Source: Campylobacterales bacterium
GTDB taxonomy: Bacteria > Campylobacterota > Campylobacteria > Campylobacterales > Sulfurovaceae
Length of the DNA stretch: 8,194 nucleotides
Assembly (NCBI GenBank): GCA_014763905.1
Contig: JACXUN010000060.1
Location: 1 to 8,194 of the forward strand
Direction of reading: 5' to 3'
Of this stretch, positions 1 through 6,196 are shown piece by piece; within the stretch, counting starts at the first letter, position 1; each line of letters starts with the position of its first letter. The notes under the pieces are model-generated. The model was not told the origin of the DNA, made no database searches, and worked only from the letters and a program-made list of their open reading frames with translations. Both the position numbers and the translations under genes were made by a program.

Positions 1-69
1 TTTTGAATTAGCTTTAGCTAGTCCTGCAAAAATCTGCCTTACCTATGAAAAACCTCGTAAAACTGTGAC

Positions 70-75
70 TATAAT
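70..75 (+). promoter_or_regulatory. Probable -10 box of the chorismate mutase gene
   Basis: A perfect TATAAT lies about 50 bases before the gene start, which predicts a transcript starting near position 82 and a leader of about 45 bases. No good TTGACA-like -35 is seen at the usual distance (GAAAAA around 47-52). That is common for housekeeping promoters of Campylobacterota. The rest of 1-69 shows no gene I can support. Confidence 0.5.
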
Positions 76-126
76 ACTCCGTCGAACTCAGGTTAATAGG
101 CTAAAAAGTCAATGGAGATTAATACT

Positions 127-426
127 ATGGATATTAAGAAATGTGGAACCTTAGTAGAAGCACGAGTCGAGATTGATAAATTGGATGGTCAGATCGTGGA
201 GCTGATTGCTGCTCGTAATGCTTATATCAAACAGATTGCTCATTTTAAAACCAGCATAGAAGAGATCAAATCCGAAGAACGAATTGCTGATGTGATTAGC
301 CGTGTGAGAGCCAAAGCAATTGAGTTAGACCTCTCTCCCAATCTGATCAATGATATCTATATTCGTATGATTGATGAGATGGTTGAGAGTGAAGTGGCAG
401 AGTTTAAAAATGCCAAAGTTTATTAA
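127..426 (+). CDS. Small standalone chorismate mutase (PchB/AroQ-alpha type)
   Basis: This 99-residue, all-helical cytoplasmic protein belongs to the AroQ-alpha chorismate mutase fold. That fold converts chorismate to prephenate (Phe/Tyr synthesis) or, in PchB, splits isochorismate to salicylate and pyruvate. The N-terminus (KKCGTL..AR..IDKLD..IV) resembles Pseudomonas PchB closely. The substrate-binding residues appear to be kept: Arg13, Arg30 and Lys41, matching PchB Arg14, Arg31 and Lys42, plus the ERI segment around Arg52. Where PchB has Gln90 there is Glu89, as in some eukaryotic chorismate mutases. I start at 127 because GGAG at 114-117 sits nine bases upstream and the family alignment begins here; an in-frame ATG at 112 has no good ribosome site. 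It is alone between its own promoter and a terminator. Mutase is the more likely activity, since no siderophore or salicylate genes are nearby. Confidence 0.82.
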   Translation: MDIKKCGTLVEARVEIDKLDGQIVELIAARNAYIKQIAHFKTSIEEIKSEERIADVISRVRAKAIELDLSPNLINDIYIRMIDEMVESEVAEFKNAKVY

Positions 427-431
427 CTTTG
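414..431. terminator. Bidirectional hairpin terminator between convergent genes
   Basis: CAAAGTT (414-420) and AACTTTG (425-431) form a perfect 7-bp stem with a TATT loop. Minus-strand reading gives GCATTTTT after the stem, a fair T-run for ending the lipoprotein operon. Plus-strand reading gives AATTTTAA, a weaker tail for the chorismate mutase. The stop codon of the latter (424-426) lies inside the hairpin. The low GC of the stem makes it a modest terminator. Confidence 0.5.
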
Positions 432-435
432 AATT

Positions 436-612
436 TTAATCCTCCTCCTTATCCTCTTCATCATCGCCTGCTATGGCTCTAACGCCGGCAGCCGTCACAT
501 CAATAGCTGCTCCGGCAACGCTTCCGGCTATCGAGATCGGTGCGGTAATCACTTGGGTACAACCCGTAAATATCAGGGTCAACAACATGGTCGTCAGTGT
601 GAGTTTTTTCAT
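436..612 (-). CDS. Very small lipoprotein with acidic tail
   Basis: This 58-residue ORF begins MKKLTL and has a hydrophobic stretch ending in IFTGC, a lipobox with Cys18 as the predicted lipidated residue. Mature residues 18-58 contain a TAPISIAGSVAGAAIDVTAA segment, which is small-residue rich and could be an amphipathic or glycine-zipper-like helix. The last nine residues are almost all acidic (DDEEDKEED). An AAAGGA ribosome site stands about eight bases before the ATG, and the gene follows the larger lipoprotein by only 12 bases, so co-translation is likely. The pattern 'lipobox, TAPI..AG..VGAAIDV' recalls small uncharacterised lipoproteins of other Gram-negatives (the NF038104-type group); this is from memory and untested. 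The residue after the Cys is Thr, not Asp, so nothing suggests inner-membrane retention. Function unknown. Confidence 0.8.
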   Translation of the reverse strand: MKKLTLTTMLLTLIFTGCTQVITAPISIAGSVAGAAIDVTAAGVRAIAGDDEEDKEED

Positions 613-624
613 TAATTTTTTCCT

Positions 625-1251
625 TTAAATTTTACTTAACAGATCAGGTAAGAGAAACCGTGGATAAAGTGTTCGGTAGGCACTGTTGTCACCCACAAAT
701 TTCCATTCGCAACCATGATCTTTGATTGCAATCAGTTTCTCCTCTTTTTTGATAACGATGGTTCGTTCTATGGGATTGATATCGATATTCTCTTTGCCGT
801 ATTTTCGGCTGAGCACATCATTGAGGATTCGGATACTCAGATCATCACTATAGAGTTTGGGATTAATAAAGTTGAGTTTAATGGTGCTCATATAATTGAT
901 CTGAGCAAATTCACCATTGCTATAGGGTTGAACCTCACCGAGTGAAATGAGCTTGGTATCAAACGATTCAATATTAATATGTTTGGAGGTTAAAAGGGTG
1001 TTGATATACTCTTTGAACACCGTTTTATTGACATGGGTAAAAAGTTTGGGGTAGGTCATATCGATTATGCTTTCGGTATTGAGATTTTGCAGTTGCATAA
1101 AATAGATGTCCAGATAACTTTTGAGTTCTAACTGTTCCGGTGTATAGGCGTGCTGTGTTTCATTCTGATCCTTTTTTTTATTACGTTCAATTTTAAAATC
1201 AAAACAGCCACTTAAGAGTATCACCGATAATAGTACTATTAAAAATCTCAT
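625..1251 (-). CDS. Hypothetical lipoprotein, 208 residues
   Basis: I do not recognise a named family. The start MRFLIVLLSVILLSGC is a textbook lipoprotein signal with Cys16 as the lipid attachment site. It is followed by a charged linker (KIERNKKKDQNETQ) and a folded domain from about residue 40. The stretch around 'LKSYLDIYFMQLQNLNTESIIDMTYPKLF' alternates helix and turn in a way that recalls NTF2/SnoaL-like cones, but this is only an impression. One further cysteine occurs (DHGCEW). I start at 1251 instead of the ATG 18 bases upstream: AGGGGA lies about seven bases before this ATG, and the longer form would put MLRGIS ahead of the signal. It lies 42 bases after the DUF255 gene and 12 before the small lipoprotein, so the three probably share a transcript. 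Confidence 0.78.
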   Translation of the reverse strand: MRFLIVLLSVILLSGCFDFKIERNKKKDQNETQHAYTPEQLELKSYLDIYFMQLQNLNTESIIDMTYPKLFTHVNKTVFKEYINTLLTSKHINIESFDTKLISLGEVQPYSNGEFAQINYMSTIKLNFINPKLYSDDLSIRILNDVLSRKYGKENIDINPIERTIVIKKEEKLIAIKDHGCEWKFVGDNSAYRTLYPRFLLPDLLSKI

Positions 1252-1293
1252 CGATATTCCCCTCAACATATAAAAACTTAGATTGGGAGAGAA

Positions 1294-2802
1294 TTATAGC
1301 ATTTTTTTAAGATGTCGAACCAAAACTTGACTCATTTTAGGACTACTTATCGGTTGACGCATCAATTGATAGGAGTTGATTTCTAATGTTCTGAAGACCA
1401 TCTGATTGTAATCACTATCTATAAAGAAAGAGAGTTGATGCAAAAAGAGCAGCATAGTTGCCATCGCAGAGGGGTAAAGGGGATCATAGATATCATCATA
1501 GACGACTATTGAATCATTAGAAAATTTCCAAAACCCATAATCATAAAATTGCTCAATGCTTTGGTTGGCAAGCGTTTCTGCCAAAATCAGATAGCGTTGG
1601 TTTTGTGTGGTACGATAAGCCGCTAACAAAGCCAATCCCAAATAGGCATAATCTTCCAAAAAGCCTTTAATGTTATCCGTATGGAAGAGTTGATCATGGG
1701 GGTAAGCCTGTTCTAAAAGTTGATCCAGTGAGGCTATTGCTTGTTGAGTATACTGATCTTCCGTCTTTCCCATCTCAAACAGTGTCGTAATCATCATGGC
1801 ATTATAAGCGGTTACGATTTTTTTGTCGATAATCAATTCGCCGTTTTTTTTGACCACACTATTACTATAGAAAAGATCTGCTTCCTGCATATCTATTAGC
1901 ATAAAATTGACCACCTGCTGGGCAACTGATTTATAAAAGATATTTTGGGTAAGCTGAAAAATCCGCCAGTAGAGAGAAGCGATCAGGGCATTGTCGTAGG
2001 TGGTTTTTTCTTGACGTGGCAAACTCCAATCTTTTTGGTTCGCATAGCGATAGAATCCTCCCTGTTTAGCGTCGTAAATCTCTGCTTCGTATAGATACTG
2101 TAGGGTTTTCTCTACCATCGTAAGCAGCTCTTTATCTTGGGTTGCCTCATAGGTATCAAGCAGCAGTTCCAGTGTTGAGATATGCAAAAATTTCGGTTCC
2201 GCCCCAAATCCTCCATATTCTGGATCAAACAGCTCTTTGGCATGAAGTTGAACAGTATAGAGCATGGAGAGATTGAGCCGGGTTGCTTCGATTTTAAGTT
2301 TTTTGGGGTTGAGATAGCTGCGTACCTCTTGACCTTTTTTAATCATGGTTGCTTTGTCATGGGCATATTTGTCAATCACCACTTTGAGCAGCTCTTCAAA
2401 TCCCAATACATTACCTTTAGGATAGGGAGCAATATAGGCTGCTGAGTAGAAAGGCTCCAGATTTTCCGTCAAGAAGATCGAAACCGGAGAGGCACACGCC
2501 TGACCGTTCATCAGTTGGTAGACCTGTTTATAGTATTTATCGATATCGGCACGTTCATCTTTATCGACTTTGATCGGGATAAAGTGTTGATTGAGCATAT
2601 CCGCAACGGTTTCATTATGGAAAGACTCCTCTTGCATCACCTCACACCAGTATGATCCGCTATATCCTATCGAGAGGAAAATCGGCTTCTCTTCTTGTTG
2701 GGCTTTTTGGAGGCTTTCAGGGTTCCAAGAATACCAATTGACTAAAGAATTTAAACTATTATTTAAATATAAAGAATTTTCCTTTTTTAAGTAATTTGAC
2801 AC
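1294..2802 (-). CDS. Divergent DUF255/YyaL-type thioredoxin-fold protein
   Basis: This is a 502-residue member of the YyaL/spermatogenesis-associated protein 20 family: an N-terminal thioredoxin-like domain (about 10-130) then an alpha/alpha-barrel related to glycosidase-type barrels (about 170-480). Family marks include VNWYSW (21-26), KPIFLSIGYS (39-48), VDKDERADID (79-88), YGGFGAEPKF, TYDNAL, TAYNAMM and FLEDYAYLG. Two normally invariant sites differ: the redox CHWC is S-Y-W-C (Ser50, Cys53), and the GGWP loop is ACASP (102-106), one residue longer. The protein is also shorter than usual members (roughly 650-700 residues), mainly at the C-terminus. No signal peptide is seen, so it should be cytoplasmic. 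The start is GTG, supported by AAAGGA six bases upstream. It is first in a minus-strand operon and divergent from dsbD. Family function is poorly defined; CxxC-based redox chemistry is unlikely here. Confidence 0.85.
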   Translation of the reverse strand: MSNYLKKENSLYLNNSLNSLVNWYSWNPESLQKAQQEEKPIFLSIGYSGSYWCEVMQEESFHNETVADMLNQHFIPIKVDKDERADIDKYYKQVYQLMNGQACASPVSIFLTENLEPFYSAAYIAPYPKGNVLGFEELLKVVIDKYAHDKATMIKKGQEVRSYLNPKKLKIEATRLNLSMLYTVQLHAKELFDPEYGGFGAEPKFLHISTLELLLDTYEATQDKELLTMVEKTLQYLYEAEIYDAKQGGFYRYANQKDWSLPRQEKTTYDNALIASLYWRIFQLTQNIFYKSVAQQVVNFMLIDMQEADLFYSNSVVKKNGELIIDKKIVTAYNAMMITTLFEMGKTEDQYTQQAIASLDQLLEQAYPHDQLFHTDNIKGFLEDYAYLGLALLAAYRTTQNQRYLILAETLANQSIEQFYDYGFWKFSNDSIVVYDDIYDPLYPSAMATMLLFLHQLSFFIDSDYNQMVFRTLEINSYQLMRQPISSPKMSQVLVRHLKKML

Positions 2803-2819
2803 TTCAATCCTTTCTAAAA

Positions 2820-2848
2820 ATAATAAAAACGGTTCAATTATTATTCAA
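2820..2848 (-). promoter_or_regulatory. Possible promoter of the minus-strand operon
   Basis: On the minus strand TTGAAT (2848-2843) and TATTAT (2825-2820) are separated by exactly 17 bases, a good sigma-70 arrangement. The predicted start near 2813 leaves a leader of only about 11 bases and touches the ribosome site (2808-2813), so the true start may be slightly further upstream. Region 2803-3004 is otherwise non-coding apart from the leader ORF described separately. Confidence 0.35.
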
Positions 2849-2930
2849 CAGGAAAACACATACTTCTCTTTAATTGTACCTGTGAAGTACCGATTTTATT
2901 ACTTTATTAACGAAAAATTTACATTTCATC

Positions 2931-2939
2931 TGCTATAGT
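2931..2939 (+). promoter_or_regulatory. Extended -10 promoter for dsbD
   Basis: TGC followed by TATAGT (2934-2939) is a TGN-TATAAT-like extended -10 element, which can work without a good -35. None is visible at the normal distance; TTTACA at 2918-2923 is too close. Transcription would begin around 2945-2947, about 60 bases before dsbD. Confidence 0.45.
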
Positions 2940-2945
2940 ACTATC

Positions 2946-3005
2946 ATGAAAAACTTTATGCCTCTAACTATATTATGTTCACTTGAAAAAGGGATTAAAC
3001 TATAA
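2946..3005 (+). CDS. Possible 19-codon leader ORF overlapping dsbD start
   Basis: An ATG at 2946 opens a 19-residue frame (MKNFMPLTILCSLEKGIKL) whose stop codon TAA (3003-3005) shares its last A with the dsbD ATG, giving TAATG. Its ATG lies almost exactly where the extended -10 at 2931-2939 should start transcription, so it would be read from a leaderless message; no ribosome site precedes it. The arrangement would suit translational coupling or a leader peptide. Alternatively it is chance: short ORFs are common, and AAAGGGA at about 2988-2994 may serve dsbD directly. No family known to me. Confidence 0.25.
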   Translation: MKNFMPLTILCSLEKGIKL

Positions 3006-4792
3006 TGAAAATTTTAAAACTATTGTTGTTTGTAACGCTTTTTTTGAATGCCGGCTTTGAATCTGCATTGAAAAATCAACAAGATAAATATTTAGACCCC
3101 AAAGAGGCATTTCAAGTTCATGCTGAAGAGAGCGGTGATGTCATTGAAACTGAGATTACTTTAGCGGAAGATATCCATGTAGCAGATGAGAGTCTCAAAT
3201 ATAAAATTATCAAACCCCAAGTTTTTGAACTCAATGTTAAGAGACCGACACCGCATGAAGTCAATGGCGAGATGGTACATGAAAAAGAGATTGTGGTGGA
3301 TATCCCTTTTTCACTTATCATCTCTAAAATTACCGGTCCATTCACGTTAGAGATTGAGTTTCAAGGCTGTTCAGACAAAGGTATCTGTTACAATACAATA
3401 ACAAAACAGTATGATTTTGAAACACCGGGACTTAGCTTTTTTGAAAAGATTATGAACCTATCCGGTGAGGCAAATGCGGGTAATATCGTCGATGTGCTGA
3501 AAGCAGAGAGTTCCTTTTTTATTATCTCACTTTTCTTTATCTTTGGTCTTCTATTGGCATTAACTCCTTGTATCTTTCCGATGATTCCGATTCTCTCCTC
3601 TATTATCGTATCGCAGTCAGGTTCCGGTGAATCGAGTGCGGCTAGAGGATTCTTTATCTCTCTGATCTATGTATTGTCAATGGCAATTACCTATACGGCA
3701 GTCGGAGTTGTCTCTGGATTAATTGGAGCCGATATTCAGTCAGCGATGCAAAATCCTTGGGTATTGAGTATTTTTGCTCTGCTTTTCTTGGCTCTCTCTT
3801 TCTCTCTGTTTGGATACTATGAGCTTCAGCTTCCGGCTAAGTGGCAGTCTAAATTACACAGTGCCAGTGACAATGCTCGGGGCAAAGGGATTTTAGGAAC
3901 CGCCATTATGGGCTTCCTCTCTGCCTTTATTATTGGACCGTGTGTCGCCCCGCCACTTGCCGGAGCAGTTCTGTTTATTTCACAGACCGGTGATGCATTG
4001 TTGGGTGGTTTGGCTCTCTTTGTTATGAGTATGGGTATGGGGGTTCCACTCTTGCTTGTCGGTATCGGTGCCGGTAAATTTATGCCGAAGCCGGGTGGAT
4101 GGATGACCAAAGTATCGCATACCTTTGGAGTGGTGATGCTGGCACTGGCTATCTTTATGCTCTCTAAAGTACTTCCGGAGGGTGTAACGGTTCTCTTATG
4201 GGCGATGCTCTTTATCGGGGTGGCACTCTTTATGGGAGTCTTCAATGGTGAGAAAGGAAAAGGAGCCGGTATCATTTTCCAACTACTTGGTTATCTCTTC
4301 CTAATCTACGGAACAGCGATTTTTATCGGTTTCTTAAGCGGATCAACTTCGATGTTGCATCCGTTTGAAAAATTTACCAATCCCAATGTAGTAGCCGCCA
4401 CACCGTCGGTTTCAGCTGCGGCGATTGAGCATAGTGAACCAAAAAGCAAACATTTTGGTTATTCGGTCGAACGATTGATCAAAGAGGTCGAAGCGAGTGA
4501 CAAACCGGTTGTGGTAGATTTCACGAAAAAATCATGCCCTTCCTGCCGTGAATTGGAAGCGATTACTTTTCCTCATCCAGATGTGGTCAAAGAGCTTGAA
4601 CGATTTACCTTTATTACTGTGGATGTGACGAATCAGACCGATGATGACAAAGCTCTCTTAAAGCATTTTAGTCTATTTGGGACTCCGAATCTGCTCTTCT
4701 TTGATAGCAATAACACTTATCAATCCAAGAAGACTTTGACAGGATTTATTCAACCCGAAGTTTTTGTCGAGCAGCTTCAATCAGTTCAGTAG
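3005..4792 (+). CDS. dsbD: Thiol:disulfide interchange protein DsbD
   Basis: DsbD passes electrons from cytoplasmic thioredoxin across the inner membrane to periplasmic partners such as DsbC-type isomerases and cytochrome c maturation thioredoxins. The 595 residues show the full three-part layout. A signal peptide (1 to about 20) leads into an N-terminal periplasmic domain with the cysteine pair FQGC122SDKGIC128Y. A membrane core of about eight helices (roughly 170-445) carries Cys189 (LTPCIFPMIP) and Cys313 (IGPCVAPP). A C-terminal thioredoxin domain (about 485-595) has C511-P-S-C514 and a cis-proline at about 561 (FGTPN). These six are the only cysteines I find, all catalytic. The C-terminal motif is CPSC, not the CVAC of E. 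coli. Start: ATG at 3005 with AAAGGGA about ten bases upstream. Only five bases separate it from the next gene. Confidence 0.96.
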   Translation: MKILKLLLFVTLFLNAGFESALKNQQDKYLDPKEAFQVHAEESGDVIETEITLAEDIHVADESLKYKIIKPQVFELNVKRPTPHEVNGEMVHEKEIVVDIPFSLIISKITGPFTLEIEFQGCSDKGICYNTITKQYDFETPGLSFFEKIMNLSGEANAGNIVDVLKAESSFFIISLFFIFGLLLALTPCIFPMIPILSSIIVSQSGSGESSAARGFFISLIYVLSMAITYTAVGVVSGLIGADIQSAMQNPWVLSIFALLFLALSFSLFGYYELQLPAKWQSKLHSASDNARGKGILGTAIMGFLSAFIIGPCVAPPLAGAVLFISQTGDALLGGLALFVMSMGMGVPLLLVGIGAGKFMPKPGGWMTKVSHTFGVVMLALAIFMLSKVLPEGVTVLLWAMLFIGVALFMGVFNGEKGKGAGIIFQLLGYLFLIYGTAIFIGFLSGSTSMLHPFEKFTNPNVVAATPSVSAAAIEHSEPKSKHFGYSVERLIKEVEASDKPVVVDFTKKSCPSCRELEAITFPHPDVVKELERFTFITVDVTNQTDDDKALLKHFSLFGTPNLLFFDSNNTYQSKKTLTGFIQPEVFVEQLQSVQ

Positions 4793-4797
4793 TCTGA

Positions 4798-5652
4798 ATG
4801 AGCGACATAACCCTAACGCTCCAAATCGGAGAGATCAATCATCTCAGAGTAGAGCGAATCTCCGATTTTGGACTCTATCTAGCGGCTCAAAATTTTGAAG
4901 AGGTACTGCTCCCTAACGCCTATGTCGATGAAAGTATGATGATCGGTTCGGTCATTGAGGTTTTTATCTATACCGATTCTGAAGATCGGCCGGTGGCTAC
5001 GACTCGACTGCCTTATGCGATGCTGGGAGAGTTTGGCTATTTTACGGTAGTGGATTACAAATCTTACGGTGCTTTTGTCAACTGGGGATTGCCAAAAGAC
5101 CTCTTTGTTCCGCTTTCACAGCAAAAAGAGTATTTTCATATCGGTGAAAAGTATATCTTGAGGGTTTGTTTGGACAAGGAGACCGGACGACTTTACGGTA
5201 CACAAAAAATCGGGAAATGGCTTTCGTATAAACCAACTGATTTGACCAAAAATCAAAAACTCCATGCAATTATCATCTCTAAAACTCCGCTAGGCTACAA
5301 AGCGGTGATCAATAATCTTTATGAGGGGATGCTCTTTGATAACGAGATTTTTGAGACTTTGGCAATCGGTGATAAACGAGATGTTTATCTTAAAAATATC
5401 CGCCCGGATGGTAAGTTAGATCTCTCGATGCAGCCAATAGGCAAAAAAGAGACGACTTCATTATATGAAGACAAAGTCGTGGAAATACTCAAAAAAGAGG
5501 GTGGCTATATCGCACTCAATGCCAAAAGTGATGCTAAAGCGATTGCCGATATGTTTGGATTGAGTAAAAAGAGCTTCAAACGGACGCTGCAAACACTGAT
5601 AGAGCAGCAGCGAGTAGAACTCTACCAAGAGGGTATGAGATTAATGAAGTAG
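4798..5652 (+). CDS. cvfB: S1-domain RNA-binding protein of the CvfB/YitL family
   Basis: This 284-residue cytoplasmic protein matches the CvfB/YitL family in size (about 300 in Staphylococcus and Bacillus) and layout: three S1-like OB-fold domains (about 5-65, 70-135 and 150-215) followed by a winged helix (about 222-284). Visible marks include a first S1-type repeat (DFGLYLA), a second (YKSYGAFVNWGLPKDLFVPLS, the clearest), a third (TPLGYKAVINNLYEGMLFDNEIF), then RPDGKLDLSMQP and the winged-helix ADMFGLSKKSFKRTLQTLIE. The family binds RNA and affects expression of virulence and other genes in Gram-positives; the role here is an inference. The start is five bases past the dsbD stop with no clear ribosome site, so translational coupling to dsbD is likely. 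The stop codon lies within the large hairpin at 5647-5693. Confidence 0.88.
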   Translation: MSDITLTLQIGEINHLRVERISDFGLYLAAQNFEEVLLPNAYVDESMMIGSVIEVFIYTDSEDRPVATTRLPYAMLGEFGYFTVVDYKSYGAFVNWGLPKDLFVPLSQQKEYFHIGEKYILRVCLDKETGRLYGTQKIGKWLSYKPTDLTKNQKLHAIIISKTPLGYKAVINNLYEGMLFDNEIFETLAIGDKRDVYLKNIRPDGKLDLSMQPIGKKETTSLYEDKVVEILKKEGGYIALNAKSDAKAIADMFGLSKKSFKRTLQTLIEQQRVELYQEGMRLMK

Positions 5653-5693
5653 ACTGCTTGTAAAACTATTATAGTTTTACAAGCAGTCTACTT
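5647..5693 (+). repeat. 22-bp perfect inverted repeat (hairpin) over the cvfB stop
   Basis: Arms 5647-5668 and 5672-5693 are exact reverse complements separated by the loop TTA. The left arm contains the last sense codon and stop of cvfB. After the right arm only three T residues follow (TTTG at 5692-5695), so it is not a textbook rho-independent terminator, and the reverse direction has no T-run at all. It may end or slow transcription, protect the 3' end, or be an RNase III site. It may instead be a dispersed palindromic element. The yidB ribosome site begins only eight bases after it. Confidence 0.9.
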
Positions 5694-5713
5694 TGAACAT
5701 AGGAGTAATATAG

Positions 5714-6157
5714 ATGGATTTAAACACACTTTTAAATATAGGTGCAAGCCTTATTCAAAATAATAGCGACGAGGCAACGACCGGACTGGATTCGGCTGCG
5801 ATTGCCGGAGCATTAAGCAAGCTGATGATGGGAGAGAACGGTATCGATCTCAGTACGATTATGTCGGGACTTTCACGAAATGGTTTGGGTGATATTGTCA
5901 CCTCATGGTTGGGTAATGGAGAAAATCTGCCTATCTCTCCAAGTGCTATTATTGATCTCTTAGGAGCCGATAAGGTATCCGGGTTTGCTTCCAGTTTAGG
6001 ACTGAGCGAAGAGAGTGCTACAAGGGCGATCGCGGATGCTTTGCCGAGTATGGTTGATCGGGCTACATCAGGAGAAGGTTCTATCGTGGATGATTTCTTA
6101 TCACAAGTAGGCGGTGTCAACGGGGCAATGGATATGTTAGGAAAGATGTTCCGATAA
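5714..6157 (+). CDS. yidB: YidB-like protein (DUF937 family)
   Basis: This 147-residue protein aligns with E. coli YidB (about 130 residues) and the DUF937/YidB family. The clearest mark is SWLGNGENLPIS (64-75), followed by IIDLLGADKVSGFASSLGLS and the ALPSMVDRATSGEG segment (about 108-121), all usual for the family. There is no signal peptide or membrane helix, and the protein is rich in Gly, Ser and Ala with a helical pattern. The family's function is not established. AGGAG at 5701-5705 stands eight bases before the ATG. It lies 61 bases after cvfB, separated by the hairpin, and is followed by a short terminator-like hairpin. Confidence 0.9.
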   Translation: MDLNTLLNIGASLIQNNSDEATTGLDSAAIAGALSKLMMGENGIDLSTIMSGLSRNGLGDIVTSWLGNGENLPISPSAIIDLLGADKVSGFASSLGLSEESATRAIADALPSMVDRATSGEGSIVDDFLSQVGGVNGAMDMLGKMFR

Positions 6158-6171
6158 CTTGTGGAACGATG

Positions 6172-6191
6172 GGCGGTATGATCCGCCTTTT
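6172..6191 (+). terminator. Terminator-like hairpin after yidB
   Basis: GGCGG (6172-6176) and CCGCC (6183-6187) form a GC-rich stem with a six-base loop (TATGAT) followed by TTTT. It looks like a short intrinsic terminator for yidB. It lies only five bases before the next gene's ATG, so that gene would need either read-through or a promoter overlapping this hairpin. Confidence 0.55.
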
Positions 6192-6196
6192 GACTG

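Noticed and set aside
2..160. Open plus-strand frame at the left edge, possibly the tail of an upstream gene
   Set aside because: It runs through the TATAAT promoter and into the chorismate mutase in another frame, and its translation shows no recognisable motif.
715..945. Plus-strand ORF of 76 codons
   Set aside because: It lies wholly opposite the 208-residue lipoprotein, which has a signal peptide and ribosome site; this frame has neither.
1252..1269. Longer start for the lipoprotein (MLRGIS extension)
   Set aside because: No ribosome site precedes it and it would place extra residues before a normal lipoprotein signal; AGGGGA fits the ATG at 1251.
3826..4275. Minus-strand ORF of 149 codons inside dsbD
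   Set aside because: It is antisense to the well-conserved DsbD membrane core; its Pro/Ser/Lys-rich translation is typical of a shadow frame.
5670..5675. TATAGT as a yidB promoter -10
   Set aside because: It is part of the loop and right arm of the palindrome and has no -35 at a workable distance.
5755..6120. Minus-strand ORF of 121 codons opposite yidB
   Set aside because: YidB-family motifs are clear on the plus strand; the antisense frame has no ribosome site or recognisable domain.
6159..6182. TTGTGG plus TATGAT as a promoter for the nuclease-like gene
   Set aside because: The spacer is only 12 bases and the TATGAT is the loop of the terminator-like hairpin.
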